A stretch of 64,000 nt of DNA from Bartonella sp. B1099 (GTDB lineage: Bacteria > Pseudomonadota > Alphaproteobacteria > Rhizobiales > Rhizobiaceae): the NCBI RefSeq assembly GCF_944801835.1, contig NZ_CALYLN010000001.1, positions 342,001 through 406,000 on the forward strand, given 5' to 3'. The notes below the pieces were generated by a model that worked only from the letters and a program-made list of their open reading frames with translations, made no database searches and had not been told where the DNA came from. Shown piece after piece: positions 46,781 to 58,716 of the stretch (positions within the stretch are counted from its first letter, which is position 1; each line of letters begins with the position of its first letter). The position numbers and the translations under genes were made by a program.

Positions 46781-47443
46781 ATGAGAAAAATATCACCAAA
46801 AGGGCTTTCACTCATTAAACAATGGGAAGGATTGCGTTTAAAGGCCTATAAAGATGCCATCGGGGTGTGGACAATTGGCTATGGTCATACCAGCACGGCT
46901 GGCAAACCGTTTGTTCACAAGGGCATGATCATCACAGAAAAACAAGCCGAAGAAATTCTTTCCCACGATTTAAGACAATTTGAGAATGCCGTTGAAAAAA
47001 ATGTGACGGTTTCCTTAACAGATGAGCAATTTGCCGCGCTCGTATCGTTTTGCTATAATGTAGGAATAGCGGCTTTTTGCAAGTCGACTCTGCTCAAAAA
47101 ACTTAATAACAGCGAATATGAAGCTGTTCCTTCTGAATTACAAAAGTGGACCAAAGCGGGTGGAAAACGTCTTCACGGTCTTGTGCACCGTCGTGCAGCA
47201 GAAGCAGGATTATGGGCAAAAGGGGCTTATGTTTCTCCCAATTATCAAACGGTTGAAACAAAAGACCCCATGGGTTTTCTCAAAGCCGAAGCACTCACCC
47301 CCATTATTGGTTCTTTTTCTGGTCTTGGAGGTTTATTGGCAGGCAATGGTCCCATCCAATGGGCTTTGGCAACCATCATGGTTTTAGCCGCTTGTGTTGG
47401 CATTTTCTTTGTAACAAAACGCTTTCAGGAGCAGCGCTTATGA
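46781..47443 (+). CDS. GH24 phage endolysin with C-terminal membrane helix
   Basis: 220 residues from the ATG at 46781 (GGAGAAGCAA in front). Muramidase of the T4 lysozyme/lambdoid R-type family: Glu16, Asp25 and Thr31 (IKQWEGLRLKAYKDAIGVWT) give the E-8aa-D-5aa-T catalytic spacing, followed by IGYGHT and FCYNVG. It cuts peptidoglycan for lysis. The usual domain ends near residue 145. A ~75-residue extension ends in a membrane helix (WALATIMVLAACVGIFFV), unusual for soluble endolysins and suggesting membrane tethering. The stop overlaps the next start (ATGA). Confidence 0.88.
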   Translation: MRKISPKGLSLIKQWEGLRLKAYKDAIGVWTIGYGHTSTAGKPFVHKGMIITEKQAEEILSHDLRQFENAVEKNVTVSLTDEQFAALVSFCYNVGIAAFCKSTLLKKLNNSEYEAVPSELQKWTKAGGKRLHGLVHRRAAEAGLWAKGAYVSPNYQTVETKDPMGFLKAEALTPIIGSFSGLGGLLAGNGPIQWALATIMVLAACVGIFFVTKRFQEQRL

Positions 47444-47676
47444 TGGAATGGCTGAAAAAAAATTTAATGATCACAGGAGCGGCTCTGACCGCTTTTTTTA
47501 TCGCTTTAGCAAAAGCTTTTAGGCTTGGAAAAAAGCTTGAACAGCAAAAGCAAACAGAAAGAATGCTAAAGTCATCAACAACACGGCTTGAGGTGGAAAA
47601 TGAAATTAATCAAAAAAGTGATGCTGATGTGCGCGCTGCTCTTATTCACTGGTTGCGCGATAAAAACAATCCATGA
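47440..47676 (+). CDS. Rz-like inner-membrane spanin candidate
   Basis: 78 residues. The start overlaps the endolysin stop. N-terminal membrane helix (NLMITGAALTAFFIALAKAF), then a charged coiled-coil segment (LGKKLEQQKQTERMLKSS) in the periplasm. Size, topology and a nested lipoprotein gene fit an i-spanin, which helps fuse inner and outer membranes at lysis. No sequence family recognised, so the call rests on context. Confidence 0.6.
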   Translation: MMEWLKKNLMITGAALTAFFIALAKAFRLGKKLEQQKQTERMLKSSTTRLEVENEINQKSDADVRAALIHWLRDKNNP

Positions 47677-47812
47677 GCCTTCATCCTGCATGGGTTGGAT
47701 GCCCATTTATTTAGAGCAAAAAGATCTCACAAACATCAGTTCAAATCTCGCCAGAGAAATTTTAAAACATAACAAACAAGGGGAAGGCTTGTGTGGGTGG
47801 AAACATGGCTAG
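47600..47812 (+). CDS. Rz1-like lipoprotein nested over Rz-like gene
   Basis: 70 residues in the +1 frame over the end of the preceding gene. Signal peptide MKLIKKVMLMCALLLFTGCA with a lipobox LFTGC, so it is lipidated on Cys and reaches the outer membrane. The body is short. Overlap of an i-spanin by a lipoprotein gene in another frame is the hallmark of Rz/Rz1 pairs. Confidence 0.65.
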   Translation: MKLIKKVMLMCALLLFTGCAIKTIHEPSSCMGWMPIYLEQKDLTNISSNLAREILKHNKQGEGLCGWKHG

Positions 47813-48005
47813 AAAAAAAACAGAGCTTACAGAAAAGGAAAAAGAAATTCTCCAAGAAATCATCATGACTTATAAAAGTATAAAAGTGATGTCACGCTAT
47901 ACGAAGTGGATTATATTCATCATTTTCCTCTTAGCGCTTGATTTTTCACGGATTATGGATGCCTTGACAAGTATTTTTACACAAAAATCGAATATTCAGC
48001 TCTAA
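47805..48005 (+). CDS. Small membrane protein, possible holin
   Basis: 66 residues from the ATG at 47805, overlapping the previous stop. Charged N-terminus (ARKKTELTEKEKEILQEI), one membrane helix (WIIFIIFLLALDFS), short C-terminus. Last gene of the lysis cassette; holin or holin-antagonist is a guess from context. Confidence 0.5.
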   Translation: MARKKTELTEKEKEILQEIIMTYKSIKVMSRYTKWIIFIIFLLALDFSRIMDALTSIFTQKSNIQL

Positions 48006-49509
48006 AATGAACAATGAAACATGAGACGTGTTCAATTTTAAAAAAACATCCGTTATTTTGAAAACACGGGAAGATTTTATAGATAAATTTTCACGTCTCA
48101 TGAGAAAGTTTACACGCTTCACAAACGCTATTCTGTCATGAATTTTCAGGCATTAAGCAGCATTCATTTTAGCGGCACTAAGCGGCATGAAAAGGGATTT
48201 TTTTAAAAAGCCCATGAGGAAGAAATTTAAGCTGCCTCAAGAAAATATTCTGGGAAAATGAACATGCCAACGGAGACCGTTTAAATTAACATATTGATGG
48301 ACAGAGAATTATCCGTATCATCGCGAAGCATTTTTAGACCATTCGAAGAGTTTTCTTTTCAATAAACGCATCAGTAAGTAACAGAAATCATATTATGCTA
48401 AAGAATACTCCCCTCCATCTTTTCTGAAGCCTAAAGGTAGCACCCTATAAGTTTCATACACTTCGTGGGAGCATTATACCACACACCGGCCCTCACAATC
48501 CTCACACCACGGCACCAACCACATACGCCCCCCCCTTAGCTTACAGTTTCGCGTTTTTACGATTTTACTTATTCACAGAAATCCGTAGAGAGCCGATGAA
48601 CATTTCAAGACTATTGATTTAATCCCCCTTCAAACAAAGGCAAACGTAAAATAAAAGAAACAACGCACCATACCCCCTACGCCCCTCTCAAAACTGTGAA
48701 GCAATGGCATGATCTAAAATAATGCCTCCCCTCATAACGAGAACAATACGCGTTTTTTCATTGCTGCATCTCATTGCCACCTAACCACCTTATGGTAAAA
48801 AGCAGACAGTACCGCATATACCCCTTACTTATTTCTTCAGCGCCCCTCACACCTTCTTCAAATCTCACTCTTCCACACAACTTTCCAACCTCTACACTTC
48901 CGTTCACCCCTCTCTTCATCCAATCATCCGCAAACCCTCATGCTCTTGACAAAGCACACATCCTTTGCCTTTACAGTTTCACGTTTTTACAATTTTGCTT
49001 ATTCACAGAAATCCGTAGAGAGCCGATGAACATTTCAAGACTATTGATTTAATCCCCCTTTCCCCAACTTCCCCCACATCACGCACCACGGCACCAACCC
49101 CATCGCGAAATGCGCTTGAAAACGCAATGTCTCTTCTCTACTTTTTTCTGTAAATTTATAAAATCGTAAAAACGTGAAACTGTAAAATGAACCATAAGAA
49201 TGTGCGCTTTATAAGAAAAATGATGAGTGAGGGAAAAAAGATCAGGAAAAAGGCATAAATAAAAGGGATAAAAGATGGCATACTGCTCGTGGAGCCATCA
49301 GTGCCGTGGTACATTGAGAGCCATAGAAGCTATATAATATAGCTCTTATCTCATTTTATGCTTGTTAATTGTTTGAAGAGGAATGATACCAATCAATAGG
49401 CTTTGAGAGCAATGATGACTGAAATGATAGTGATCGGAAATGTCTTATTTTCTGTAAATTGTCAAAATCGTAAAAACGTATAACTGTAAAGTGAACCATA
49501 AGAATGTAC
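48006..49509. repeat. Dispersed mosaic repeats, no gene
   Basis: Direct copies of TTTACGATTTTACTTATTCA and the following CCGTAGAGAGCCGATGAACA at about 48541-48625 and 48970-49060. Inverted copies of AAAATCGTAAAAACGT-AACTGTAAA at about 49144-49185 and 49448-49493. The Rossmann-gene fragment GAAGCAATGGCATGATCTAAA lies near 48700, and an A-type tail remnant lies near 48740-48820 on the minus strand. Same family as 33.5-34.9 kb. Confidence 0.55.
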
Positions 49510-49521
49510 ACTTTGTAACCA

Positions 49522-50172
49522 CTCTCCATACCACAACACCAGCCCTCACACCACGGCACCAGCCCTCACACCACGCACCAACCCTCGCACCATGGCACCA
49601 GCCCTCACACCATAGCACCAACCCTCACACCACGGCACCAGCCCTCACACCACGCACCAACCCTCGCACCATGGCACCAACCCTCGTACCATGGCACCAG
49701 CCCTCACACCACGGCACCAACCTTCGCACCACGCACCAGCTCTCGCACCACGCACCAGCCCTCACACCACGCACCAGCTCTCGCACCACGGCACCAACCC
49801 TCGCACCATGGCACCAACCCTCGCACCATGGCAGCCCCCGTACCACGGCACCAGCCCTCACACCACGGCACCAGCCCTCGCACCACGGCACCAACCCCCG
49901 TACCACGGCACCAACCCCCGTACCACGGCACCAGCCCCCGTACCACGGCACCAACCCTCGCACCATGGCACCAACCCTCGCACCATAGCACCAACCCTCG
50001 CACCACGGCACCAACCTTCGTACCACGGCACCAGCTCTCGCACCATGGCACCAACCCTCGCACCACGGCACCAACCTTCGTACCACGGCACCAACCTTCG
50101 CACCACGGAACCAGCCCCCGTACCGCAGCACCAACCCTCGCACCATGGCACCAACCCTCGTACCACGCAGCC
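49522..50172. repeat. ~20-bp minisatellite, about 33 units
   Basis: Units ACCAACCCTCGCACCATGGC and variants (CAGCCC, TCGTACC, CCACGGC), with some 18-bp units lacking GG. Long ORFs on both strands come from the repeat. Flanked on both sides by the dispersed AAATCGTAAA repeat. Confidence 0.9.
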
Positions 50173-50450
50173 GCTCTATCACGAAATGAGCTTGAAAGCG
50201 CAAGGTTTATTCTCTACCGTCTTCTGTAAATTGTCAAAATCGTAAAGAAGAATAACGGGTGTGGCAAAGAGGATCGGGAAAAAGGCATAAAAATGAAAGG
50301 GATGAAAGTGGCATGCTGCTTATGGAGCCATTAGGACTGTGATATAATATTGGGGACCATAAACAAAGACTATTAGAGAGAGGACGTTTAGAGTCTTCTT
50401 TTCCACGTGAAGGAAGCCACCCCCAAGAACGTGAAGAAGAAAAGAAATAG

Positions 50451-50486
50451 ACAAAAAAAACGGGTCAAAAAGACCCGTTTCTTTAT
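50451..50486 (-). terminator. groEL terminator
   Basis: On the minus strand AAACGGGTC-TTTTT-GACCCGTTT followed by TTTTT, 20 bases after the groEL stop. Confidence 0.85.
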
Positions 50487-50505
50487 TATTTCTAGGGAAA
50501 AGAGC

Positions 50506-52149
<1,644 letters not shown>

Positions 52150-52210
52150 TTAATTTCTCCTTGGAGTTTTTTTCAAAATAGTACACAATGAAAAATTGAG
52201 CGCTTTTGAA

Positions 52211-52507
52211 TTAGCCCATAATTCCCATAATGTCAGATTCTTTCATGATTAAGAGGTCTTCCCCATTAATCTTGACTTCAGTTCCAGACCATTTTCCAAA
52301 TAAAATACGGTCCCCTGTTTTGACTTCTAAAGGCACACGCTTTCCGTTATCATCCAGAGCGCCATTGCCAACAGCAATCACTTCGCCTTCTTGTGGTTTT
52401 TCTTTTGCTGTATCAGGAATGATAATCCCACCAGCGGTTTTATTTTCAGATTCAACCCGACGAACAACGACACGGTCGTGAAGTGGGCGGAATTGTATAT
52501 TAGCCAT
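52211..52507 (-). CDS. groES: Co-chaperonin GroES
   Basis: 98 residues. Caps GroEL as a heptamer. N-terminus [20 protein letters not shown], mobile loop [20 protein letters not shown]-terminus [14 protein letters not shown]. First gene of the operon, 52 bases downstream of CIRCE. Confidence 0.98.
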   Translation of the reverse strand: MANIQFRPLHDRVVVRRVESENKTAGGIIIPDTAKEKPQEGEVIAVGNGALDDNGKRVPLEVKTGDRILFGKWSGTEVKINGEDLLIMKESDIMGIMG

Positions 52508-52559
52508 GTTTTAAATCCTTAAAACTGAACATAATTGCATTAATCTTAGAAAGTTCTTG

Positions 52560-52586
52560 CTAGCACTCTATGTATGTGAGTGCTAA
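52560..52586 (-). promoter_or_regulatory. CIRCE operator (HrcA site)
   Basis: CTAGCACTC-9 bases-GAGTGCTAA, one mismatch from the consensus TTAGCACTC-N9-GAGTGCTAA. Placed between the promoter and groES, as in other alphaproteobacteria. Confidence 0.93.
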
Positions 52587-52596
52587 CACTCTCTAA

Positions 52597-52625
52597 GATA
52601 TAAAATCGGCTTTTCTCAATGTCAA
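52597..52625 (-). promoter_or_regulatory. groES-groEL promoter
   Basis: On the minus strand TTGACA (52625-52620), 17-base spacer, TATATC (52602-52597), immediately upstream of CIRCE. Confidence 0.75.
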
Positions 52626-52738
52626 GGATAGCCATAAAATAATTTCTCTATAAATACAGCTTCCACGTCTTGCTTCTTCTTGCCATTTCGCGTTATCTAG
52701 CTTTTTTAAGAACCCGTGAACAAATAAAGGATCTTATC

Positions 52739-54127
52739 ATGGTTGAAACACGTCAGGAAACGGATAGCTTTGGAACGATTTCGGTACGCCAAGATCGTTA
52801 TTGGGGAGCACAAACTGAACGTTCTCTGCATAATTTTAATATTGGCAGTGAAAAGCAGCCTCTCACCATCATTTATGCCCTAAGCCTTGTGAAAAAAGCA
52901 GCTGCCCTTGTCAATATGGACAAAGGCAAACTTTCTCCCAAGATTGGCAAAGCGATTGTCACAGCGGCTGATGCTGTTCTCTCTGGCGCTTTCGATGAAC
53001 ATTTTCCCCTTTCTGTTTGGCAAACAGGCTCAGGGACCCAAAGCAATATGAATGTCAATGAAGTGATCGCCAACCATGCTAGCATGCTTTTGGGGGGCAA
53101 ACTGGGCAGCAAAAAGCCTGTTCATCCCAATGACCATGTCAATATGAGTCAATCCTCCAACGATTCCTTTCCCACGGCGCTTCACATTGCCACCACGCTG
53201 CAAACACGCCAACATCTTTTTCCTATTCTTGAAGCGCTCATTACCACTTTCAAGAAAAAAGAAGAAGAATTTGCCGACATCATCAAGATTGGACGTACCC
53301 ATACACAAGATGCCACACCCTTAACGCTTGCCCAAGAATTTTCAGGCTATCGGGTCGCGCTGGAAGCCAATCTTCATCGGATTGAAACAGCCCTTGCTGA
53401 TGTTCAAATGCTTGCTCAGGGCGGAACAGCTGTGGGAACAGGGCTCAACGCCCCGAAAGGCTTTGACGTTGCCTTTGCTCAAAACATCAGCGCCCTCACA
53501 GGAATATCCTTTAAGACGGCACACAATAAATTTGAGGCGCTGGCTCATCATGGTGCTCTTGCGCATTTCCATGGTAGCTTAAATGCCTTAGCCGCTGATC
53601 TCTTTAAAATTGCCAATGACATCCGGTTTTTGGGTTCTGGTCCCCGTTCTGGCTTAGGCGAACTCAACTTGCCTGAAAATGAACCCGGCTCCTCTATTAT
53701 GCCCGGCAAGGTTAACCCCACCCAATGCGAAGCCATGACCATGGTTGCAGCCCAAGTTTTTGGCAACCATACCACCGTCACCTTTGCCGCCAGTCAAGGG
53801 CATTTTGAACTCAACGTCTATAAACCTGTTATTGGCTATAACGTTTTACAATCGATTACCCTTCTTGGGGATTGCATGCGCTCCTTTGATATGCACTGCA
53901 TTCAAGGATTACGCGCCAATCGCGTTCATATTCACGCCCTCATGGAGCGTTCACTGATGTTAGTCACAGCTCTTGCTCCAGAAATTGGCTATGAAAAAGC
54001 CGCTGAAATTGCCAAAGCAGCGCATAAAAATGATACAACTTTGCGCACTGAAGCCCTTAAAGCAGGCGTTTCTGGAGAAGATTATGACCGGCTGGTTGAT
54101 CCCAAAAAGATGATCGCTCCCCAATAA
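52739..54127 (+). CDS. fumC: Fumarate hydratase, class II
   Basis: 462 residues from the ATG at 52739 (AAAGGATCTTATC in front); a frame-open extension upstream is rejected because it enters the groES promoter region. Converts fumarate to malate in the TCA cycle as a homotetramer without iron-sulfur cluster. Seen: [43 protein letters not shown] and the signature [13 protein letters not shown]. Divergent from groES. Two damaged copies of parts of this gene follow at 54258 and 54770. Confidence 0.98.
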   Translation: MVETRQETDSFGTISVRQDRYWGAQTERSLHNFNIGSEKQPLTIIYALSLVKKAAALVNMDKGKLSPKIGKAIVTAADAVLSGAFDEHFPLSVWQTGSGTQSNMNVNEVIANHASMLLGGKLGSKKPVHPNDHVNMSQSSNDSFPTALHIATTLQTRQHLFPILEALITTFKKKEEEFADIIKIGRTHTQDATPLTLAQEFSGYRVALEANLHRIETALADVQMLAQGGTAVGTGLNAPKGFDVAFAQNISALTGISFKTAHNKFEALAHHGALAHFHGSLNALAADLFKIANDIRFLGSGPRSGLGELNLPENEPGSSIMPGKVNPTQCEAMTMVAAQVFGNHTTVTFAASQGHFELNVYKPVIGYNVLQSITLLGDCMRSFDMHCIQGLRANRVHIHALMERSLMLVTALAPEIGYEKAAEIAKAAHKNDTTLRTEALKAGVSGEDYDRLVDPKKMIAPQ

Positions 54128-54175
54128 AAATCCGACAAAGAAGAAACAAACTTCTTAACTCTTATCCCTCGAAGC

Positions 54176-54198
54176 CATCGGGGCGCCACGCCCCGATG
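54176..54198 (+). terminator. GC-rich hairpin after fumC
   Basis: CATCGGGGC-GCCAC-GCCCCGATG, 48 bases after the stop; no T run, so termination may be inefficient. Confidence 0.45.
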
Positions 54199-54257
54199 AT
54201 AGTTGCTCACAGTGTTTATTTTAGGTTCTCATCTCCATTTTGGCTCTGGTCCAAAGG

Positions 54258-54418
54258 AACTCTTGCACCAGAAATTGGCTATGAAAAAGTAGCTAGAATT
54301 GCCAAAGCAGCGCATAAAAATGATACAACTTTGTGCACCAAAGCCCTTAAAGCCAAGTGTTTTTAGGAGAAGATTATGACCGGCGGGTTGATCCCAAAAA
54401 GATGATCGCTTCCCAATA
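54258..54418 (+). pseudogene. fumC 3' fragment
   Basis: Copies the last ~160 bases of fumC ([20 protein letters not shown], then a frame disturbance and PKKMIASQ stop). Confidence 0.85.
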
Positions 54419-54449
54419 AGAATCCGACAAAGATAATATAGTGTTATTA

Positions 54450-54690
54450 AACTTGAATGAGAGTCCTGAAAATTGTAAGATTTTTTCATTTTAAATCCCT
54501 TTATATTGGTTGAAACAATCAAAATCACTTGCTGGCACATCACAAGCGAAATGTGTGGGTGGTAAAAATTTGTATAAAAAAGGACTCAAAAATGCCTCTA
54601 ATGAACCCTCGAGAAGTGCTGAGGATTGGTCCATAACATTTTAGAACAGGCCCAAGTGTGTGATGATACCGGCTTGCTCTTTTTTTATGA
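54450..54690 (+). pseudogene. Integrase N-terminal stub, copy 1
   Basis: Matches 58030-58280 including the leader (AATGAGAGTCC, ATGTGTGG, AAAATTTGTATAA) and the start region (ATGCCTCTAATGAACC; GATACCGGCTTGCTCTTTTT). Frameshifted and cut short before the fumC fragment at 54770. Confidence 0.6.
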
Positions 54691-54769
54691 AGCGTAACGA
54701 TAGGAATGCTTCTCAATGAGGCAACAGCTATTGGAACAAAACGCAACACCCCACAAGTTTTTGACATTG

Positions 54770-54895
54770 CCTTTGCGACAAATAATCAGCGCCCTCACAG
54801 AAATATCCTTTAAGATGGCCCACAATAAACTTGAAGCGCTTGCGCATCATGGCGCTCTTGCGCATTTTCACATAAGCTTGAATCCATACGCTGTT
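54770..54895 (+). pseudogene. fumC internal fragment
   Basis: Reads ISALTEISFKMAHNKLEALA then HHGALAHFH, a copy of the central fumC sequence near 53490-53610, with flanks diverged. Confidence 0.8.
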
Positions 54896-55633
54896 CTCTT
54901 TAAAGCTGCTCTCTTTTTTAAAAATTGCCAATGTTAATCGGTCTTTAGGATTTCATCTCCATTCCAGCTGAGACGAACGAGAAGAATGGTTTATCCTTTT
55001 CATGAAAAAAAACCTCATAAACGAATAGCGCTTCCTCCTTTTTATTCTTCATGTCACCCCTTTTAATATTCCATTGAATCAATCCAAACGCTGTGCTTGG
55101 ATCGTTACAAGAAAGCGTAGCATAGCGATAAAAACAATGGAAAAAAGAACGTTGCTCTTCTTCTCAAACGCTCAAGACTATCGCCATACAAGAGGAGTCA
55201 GAAGATTAAAACTGACAAAGAATAGGAAGGACGTACTCTGCACTTTTTAAAACGAAGGACATTGATATCCAGCATATATATGAAGCACAAGAATATCAAT
55301 CATTATGGATAATGCATTTATACATTAACAATAAAAAAGTATTTTTATATCTACAAAATAATATTTTTTTAACAAGATAAAATATTAACTTATTAAATCA
55401 TAATGTTTTCTACAATACAGAGAATACTGAAAGGATATAGCCAAAAAAATTCTTAAAAATTAAGACGTTCACGGTGTAAGAGCAAGATAAACACGTTTTT
55501 AAAAAATACTTAATACTGAAAAATTATGGATTTTTGGTGTGCTTTATTTTTTTCATAATGAAATTATATATAGATTTTTTTAACTAATTTATGCATAATA
55601 GATTATGTAATTGAAATAAATTGGGGACGTTTT
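54896..55633. promoter_or_regulatory. AT-rich upstream region of hbp-like gene
   Basis: No gene. The last 250 bases are very AT-rich with runs such as ATTATATATAGATTTTTTTA. In Bartonella, hbp promoters carry a heme-responsive H-box; I cannot point to a certain copy. Confidence 0.35.
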
Positions 55634-56524
55634 ATGAATACAAAATGTTTAATTGCACTCTCTCTTTTCACTTTTATGACTGCTTCAACAGCGCAAGCGG
55701 CTGATACGGTAATGTTTCAACCATCAAAGTCGAATGTTACAGCGCCAAGTGGTTTAGCTCCAAGGATTGCGCCAGTCACTGTTTCTGTGCCTTTTTCTTG
55801 GTCTGGTTTTTATTTTGGCGGACAAATTGGACAAGTTTTCACTAAGAGCACTTTAGATTACGCTCCAAAAACAGAGAACGGGAAATGGGCTTGGGTCAAC
55901 AGAGATCTCTCACCAAAACCATCAGGATTTATCGGCGGTTTTTATGCAGGTTCTAATATTGATTTAGGAAATAGCCTTGTTGTCAGTTTTGATACAGATA
56001 TGATCTGGTCTGGGCGGAAAAACAGCCAAACGGACAATGGCAAGAAAATTCTCGATAACTTAGACTCTCTTAACGCAGTCTTTCAAGAAGCTGGAATTCC
56101 TATTATAAAACCCGCTGCTCAGGATGAAACGATCCCCAACTATGGTGATATTATTGTGAGCAGTGTCACATTGAAAGAAAAATGGGCTGGCGCTCTGCGT
56201 GCGCGCATTGGTTTTGCTTCCCATCGTCTTATGCCTTATATTGCAGGGGGTGTTGCCTACACACAGATGCAATATATCCTATCTCTTTTAACAAAATCGC
56301 AAGAAGATTCGACAGTATTTGCTTCTGGCAATGTGTTCGATAAGACAAAAAGAATGATTGGTTATACTGTTGGTGGTGGCTTTGATCTTGCCATGACAGA
56401 TGACATTATCATGCGTACAGAATATCGTTATACAGATTTTTTTAAACAGAAATTTGCCAATGATGAACTTAAAATGAGTACCCAGGCGCATAATTTTCGC
56501 CTTGGCATCGCTTATAAATTCTAA
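55634..56524 (+). CDS. Hemin-binding/Omp25-31-type outer membrane barrel
   Basis: 296 residues. Signal peptide 1-22 (cleavage after STAQA), then a linker and an eight-stranded-barrel-like protein: FSWSGFYFGGQIGQ at the start of the barrel, VTLKEKWAGALRARIGFASH, AGGVAYTQM, MIGYTVGGGFDLAMTD and a final strand ending FRLGIAYKF with terminal Phe. This layout is that of Bartonella Hbp (Pap31-type) proteins, which bind hemin and fibronectin. Which paralog is unclear, so no symbol. A terminator follows at 56551. Confidence 0.88.
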   Translation: MNTKCLIALSLFTFMTASTAQAADTVMFQPSKSNVTAPSGLAPRIAPVTVSVPFSWSGFYFGGQIGQVFTKSTLDYAPKTENGKWAWVNRDLSPKPSGFIGGFYAGSNIDLGNSLVVSFDTDMIWSGRKNSQTDNGKKILDNLDSLNAVFQEAGIPIIKPAAQDETIPNYGDIIVSSVTLKEKWAGALRARIGFASHRLMPYIAGGVAYTQMQYILSLLTKSQEDSTVFASGNVFDKTKRMIGYTVGGGFDLAMTDDIIMRTEYRYTDFFKQKFANDELKMSTQAHNFRLGIAYKF

Positions 56525-56550
56525 TCTCTTGTAGAAAACAATGAAACGTT

Positions 56551-56582
56551 TAAAAAGCCCTGTAAAAGCAGGGTTTTTTTTT
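56551..56582 (+). terminator. Terminator of hbp-like gene
   Basis: AGCCCTG-TAAAAG-CAGGGT with nine T, 26 bases after the stop. Confidence 0.9.
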
Positions 56583-58029
56583 ATGCTTCTCTCCCCCCTT
56601 TAAAAAAGACGAAGACTCTAAAAACCAGCGCTAAACCGTCCATAAAGGCTAAACCATCCATAAAGAAATTGTGAAACAATCCAGCTTTTCGCAAGCTCCT
56701 ATCCTCCCCCCTTTAGAGGACACATGTGAAATAGAAGAGCTTTACCCTCACGATCATTACATGAAATAAGGAAGAACACGGATATTTCTTTAAAACAAAG
56801 ACGCATACTGCGCATCAAGGGCAGCTGATGATGATAACACGGACAACAGCATAACAGAGATAGAGTGTATGTGTTTATTTTTCAATCTTTATCTTCACGC
56901 CTCCCAAAGCAATGTTTCTTCATCGATAAACAATCCAGTTTTTCAGTGTCAATTCACCGATCACCTCCTTTTTCCTCAAGTAAGATCACTTGATAGGGTC
57001 ACGGAAATTGCTTTTGCGCCCCATCTCAAAAAAACAAAGATTTTAACCCGCTATTTTAAACCACTATTCTAAAAACCCATGGCGGATTACCCCCCCATGT
57101 CAGTTTGTAAAGAAACGACAACTCTTGAGTGAATTCCTCTTGACTTCCCATTTCATGGGTTTCACTTAAATTGAAAAATGCTATGGGAAAGCTCTCACTT
57201 GAATATTCAAGACACACTGAAAAAAATACTGCAACGGCTTGCCTTCTATCACCCCACGTCAAATGACGCTGTGTTACAACTGTTTTATGCCAGAATGGAA
57301 CAAGGATATCGCCTCTCTCTGTTTGTGTCATTTCTGAAGCGAAAGAGACAATCTCATTGGAGAAGAACTCATTGGGGAAGAATATGACGTTGTAAAAGCC
57401 AAAAAAACCATTTGTGAAAAGCCGTTTCCAGCCTTACCTTCTCCTTTTTGACGTCTGCTTCAGCAAGCAAAGGCCAAGCAGTATCTTTTAAAGAATAGGG
57501 CTATTACCTCACGTTTTTGTTTTTCAACCCATTTGGGTCCCCTCACATCATAGGAGAGTCCTTCAAACCATGCCCTCAAGACACGGGCTCATTTGCGGGC
57601 GTATTAAAAAAAACATGAAACCCGCAAACCCATTTCGCCACAGATCCCATAAAAAATAAAATCTATTGTGCACCCTCTTTACCCTTCATTAAAGAGCACG
57701 CTGGAAGCTTCCTATACTTTGCCCCCCTCCAAGGATACCCCTTCACACTTAATCAAATTCATGAAAAGGCATGCTTGTACAGTTTTACGCCACAAAAGTG
57801 TATCCGGCTTATCATGTGCAAGAGCATGGTTTTGACTGATTGGCAATCAACAGATTTAAAAATAAGAGCCCCCTCTTGTCTTCGAGTTTGTTCATTCAAC
57901 AGGCAAAACAATGAATCCTGTTGATAAATCCCAATTTTTTACAAATCCCATGATTTTATAAATCAATATGATGCACTCTGTTTGAATAAGTTAACGCATT
58001 TATTTATAAATAATAATTTGCTGTTTTGC
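56583..58029. other. Gap, no supported gene
   Basis: Short frames at 57056-57387 on both strands lack starts with sites and look random or decayed. Nothing else seen. Confidence 0.4.
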
Positions 58030-58170
58030 ATATTGAATGAGAGTCCCGAATATCGTAAGATTCTCTCATTTCAAATCTCTTTATCTTGAATCAATCAAAA
58101 TCATACCCTTGCACGTTAAAAGCGGGATGAATGTGTGGATAAAATTTGTATAAGTATAAGAGAATTAAAA

Positions 58171-58432
58171 ATGGCTCTTATGAACCGTCTCAATGCAAGG
58201 TCTGTTGCAACATTGGGGGCTGGTAAATATAATGATGGTACCGGCTTGCTTTTTTACATGCGTAAAAATGGGGGTGCTCAATGGATTTACCATTATACCA
58301 TTCACGGGCATAGTCACGAAATGGGCTTGAGTACCTTGAGAGATGTTTCTTAAAAAAGCTCATGAATTGGTAACTGGGTGGCATTCTGTTTTTCGTAAAG
58401 GTCGTGCCCCCATTAAATGGAAGTCTTTATAA
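58171..58432 (+). pseudogene. Integrase N-terminal stub (DUF4102-type), copy 2
   Basis: MALMNRLNARSVATLGAGKY, NDGTGLLFYMRKNGG, QWIYHYTIHGHSHEMGLSTL: the arm-binding N-terminal domain of tyrosine integrases. The frame breaks at DVS (58353), then reads KKAHELVTGWHSVFRKGR in the next frame and ends. The catalytic domain is absent. It abuts tRNA-Leu, the likely attachment site. Confidence 0.75.
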
Positions 58433-58435
58433 AAG

Positions 58436-58520
58436 TGGTGCGGGTGGTCGGACTCGAACCGACACTCCTTTCGGAACCAGATTTTGAGTCTGGCGCGTCT
58501 ACCAGTTCCACCACACCCGC
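58436..58520 (-). tRNA. tRNA-Leu (CAA)
   Basis: Class II tRNA with long variable arm. Acceptor GCGGGTG / CACCCGC, anticodon stem CCAGA/TCTGG with loop CTCAAAA (anticodon CAA), T-loop GGTTCGAGTCC, encoded CCA. Confidence 0.95.
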
Positions 58521-58716
58521 ACTTGTATTATAAAAGACAGACTTGTCGATTATTCCCTTGCACTATATGAAGAAGCATAGATTCGTCAACAGAAGACTTT
58601 TGATTTTTTAAGAATTTCTCTCATTTTCTTCTCTGTTTAATGGAATATTTTCTTTATCACATTTATAGCAAATTCATTTGTAAAGTTTTTACCTCTTAAA
58701 TTTATAAAAAAAACTC

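Noticed and set aside
49491..50245. Long His/Pro or Trp/Gly repeat proteins on both strands
   Set aside because: They arise from the ~20-bp minisatellite; unit length varies (18 or 20), so frames are not under selection.
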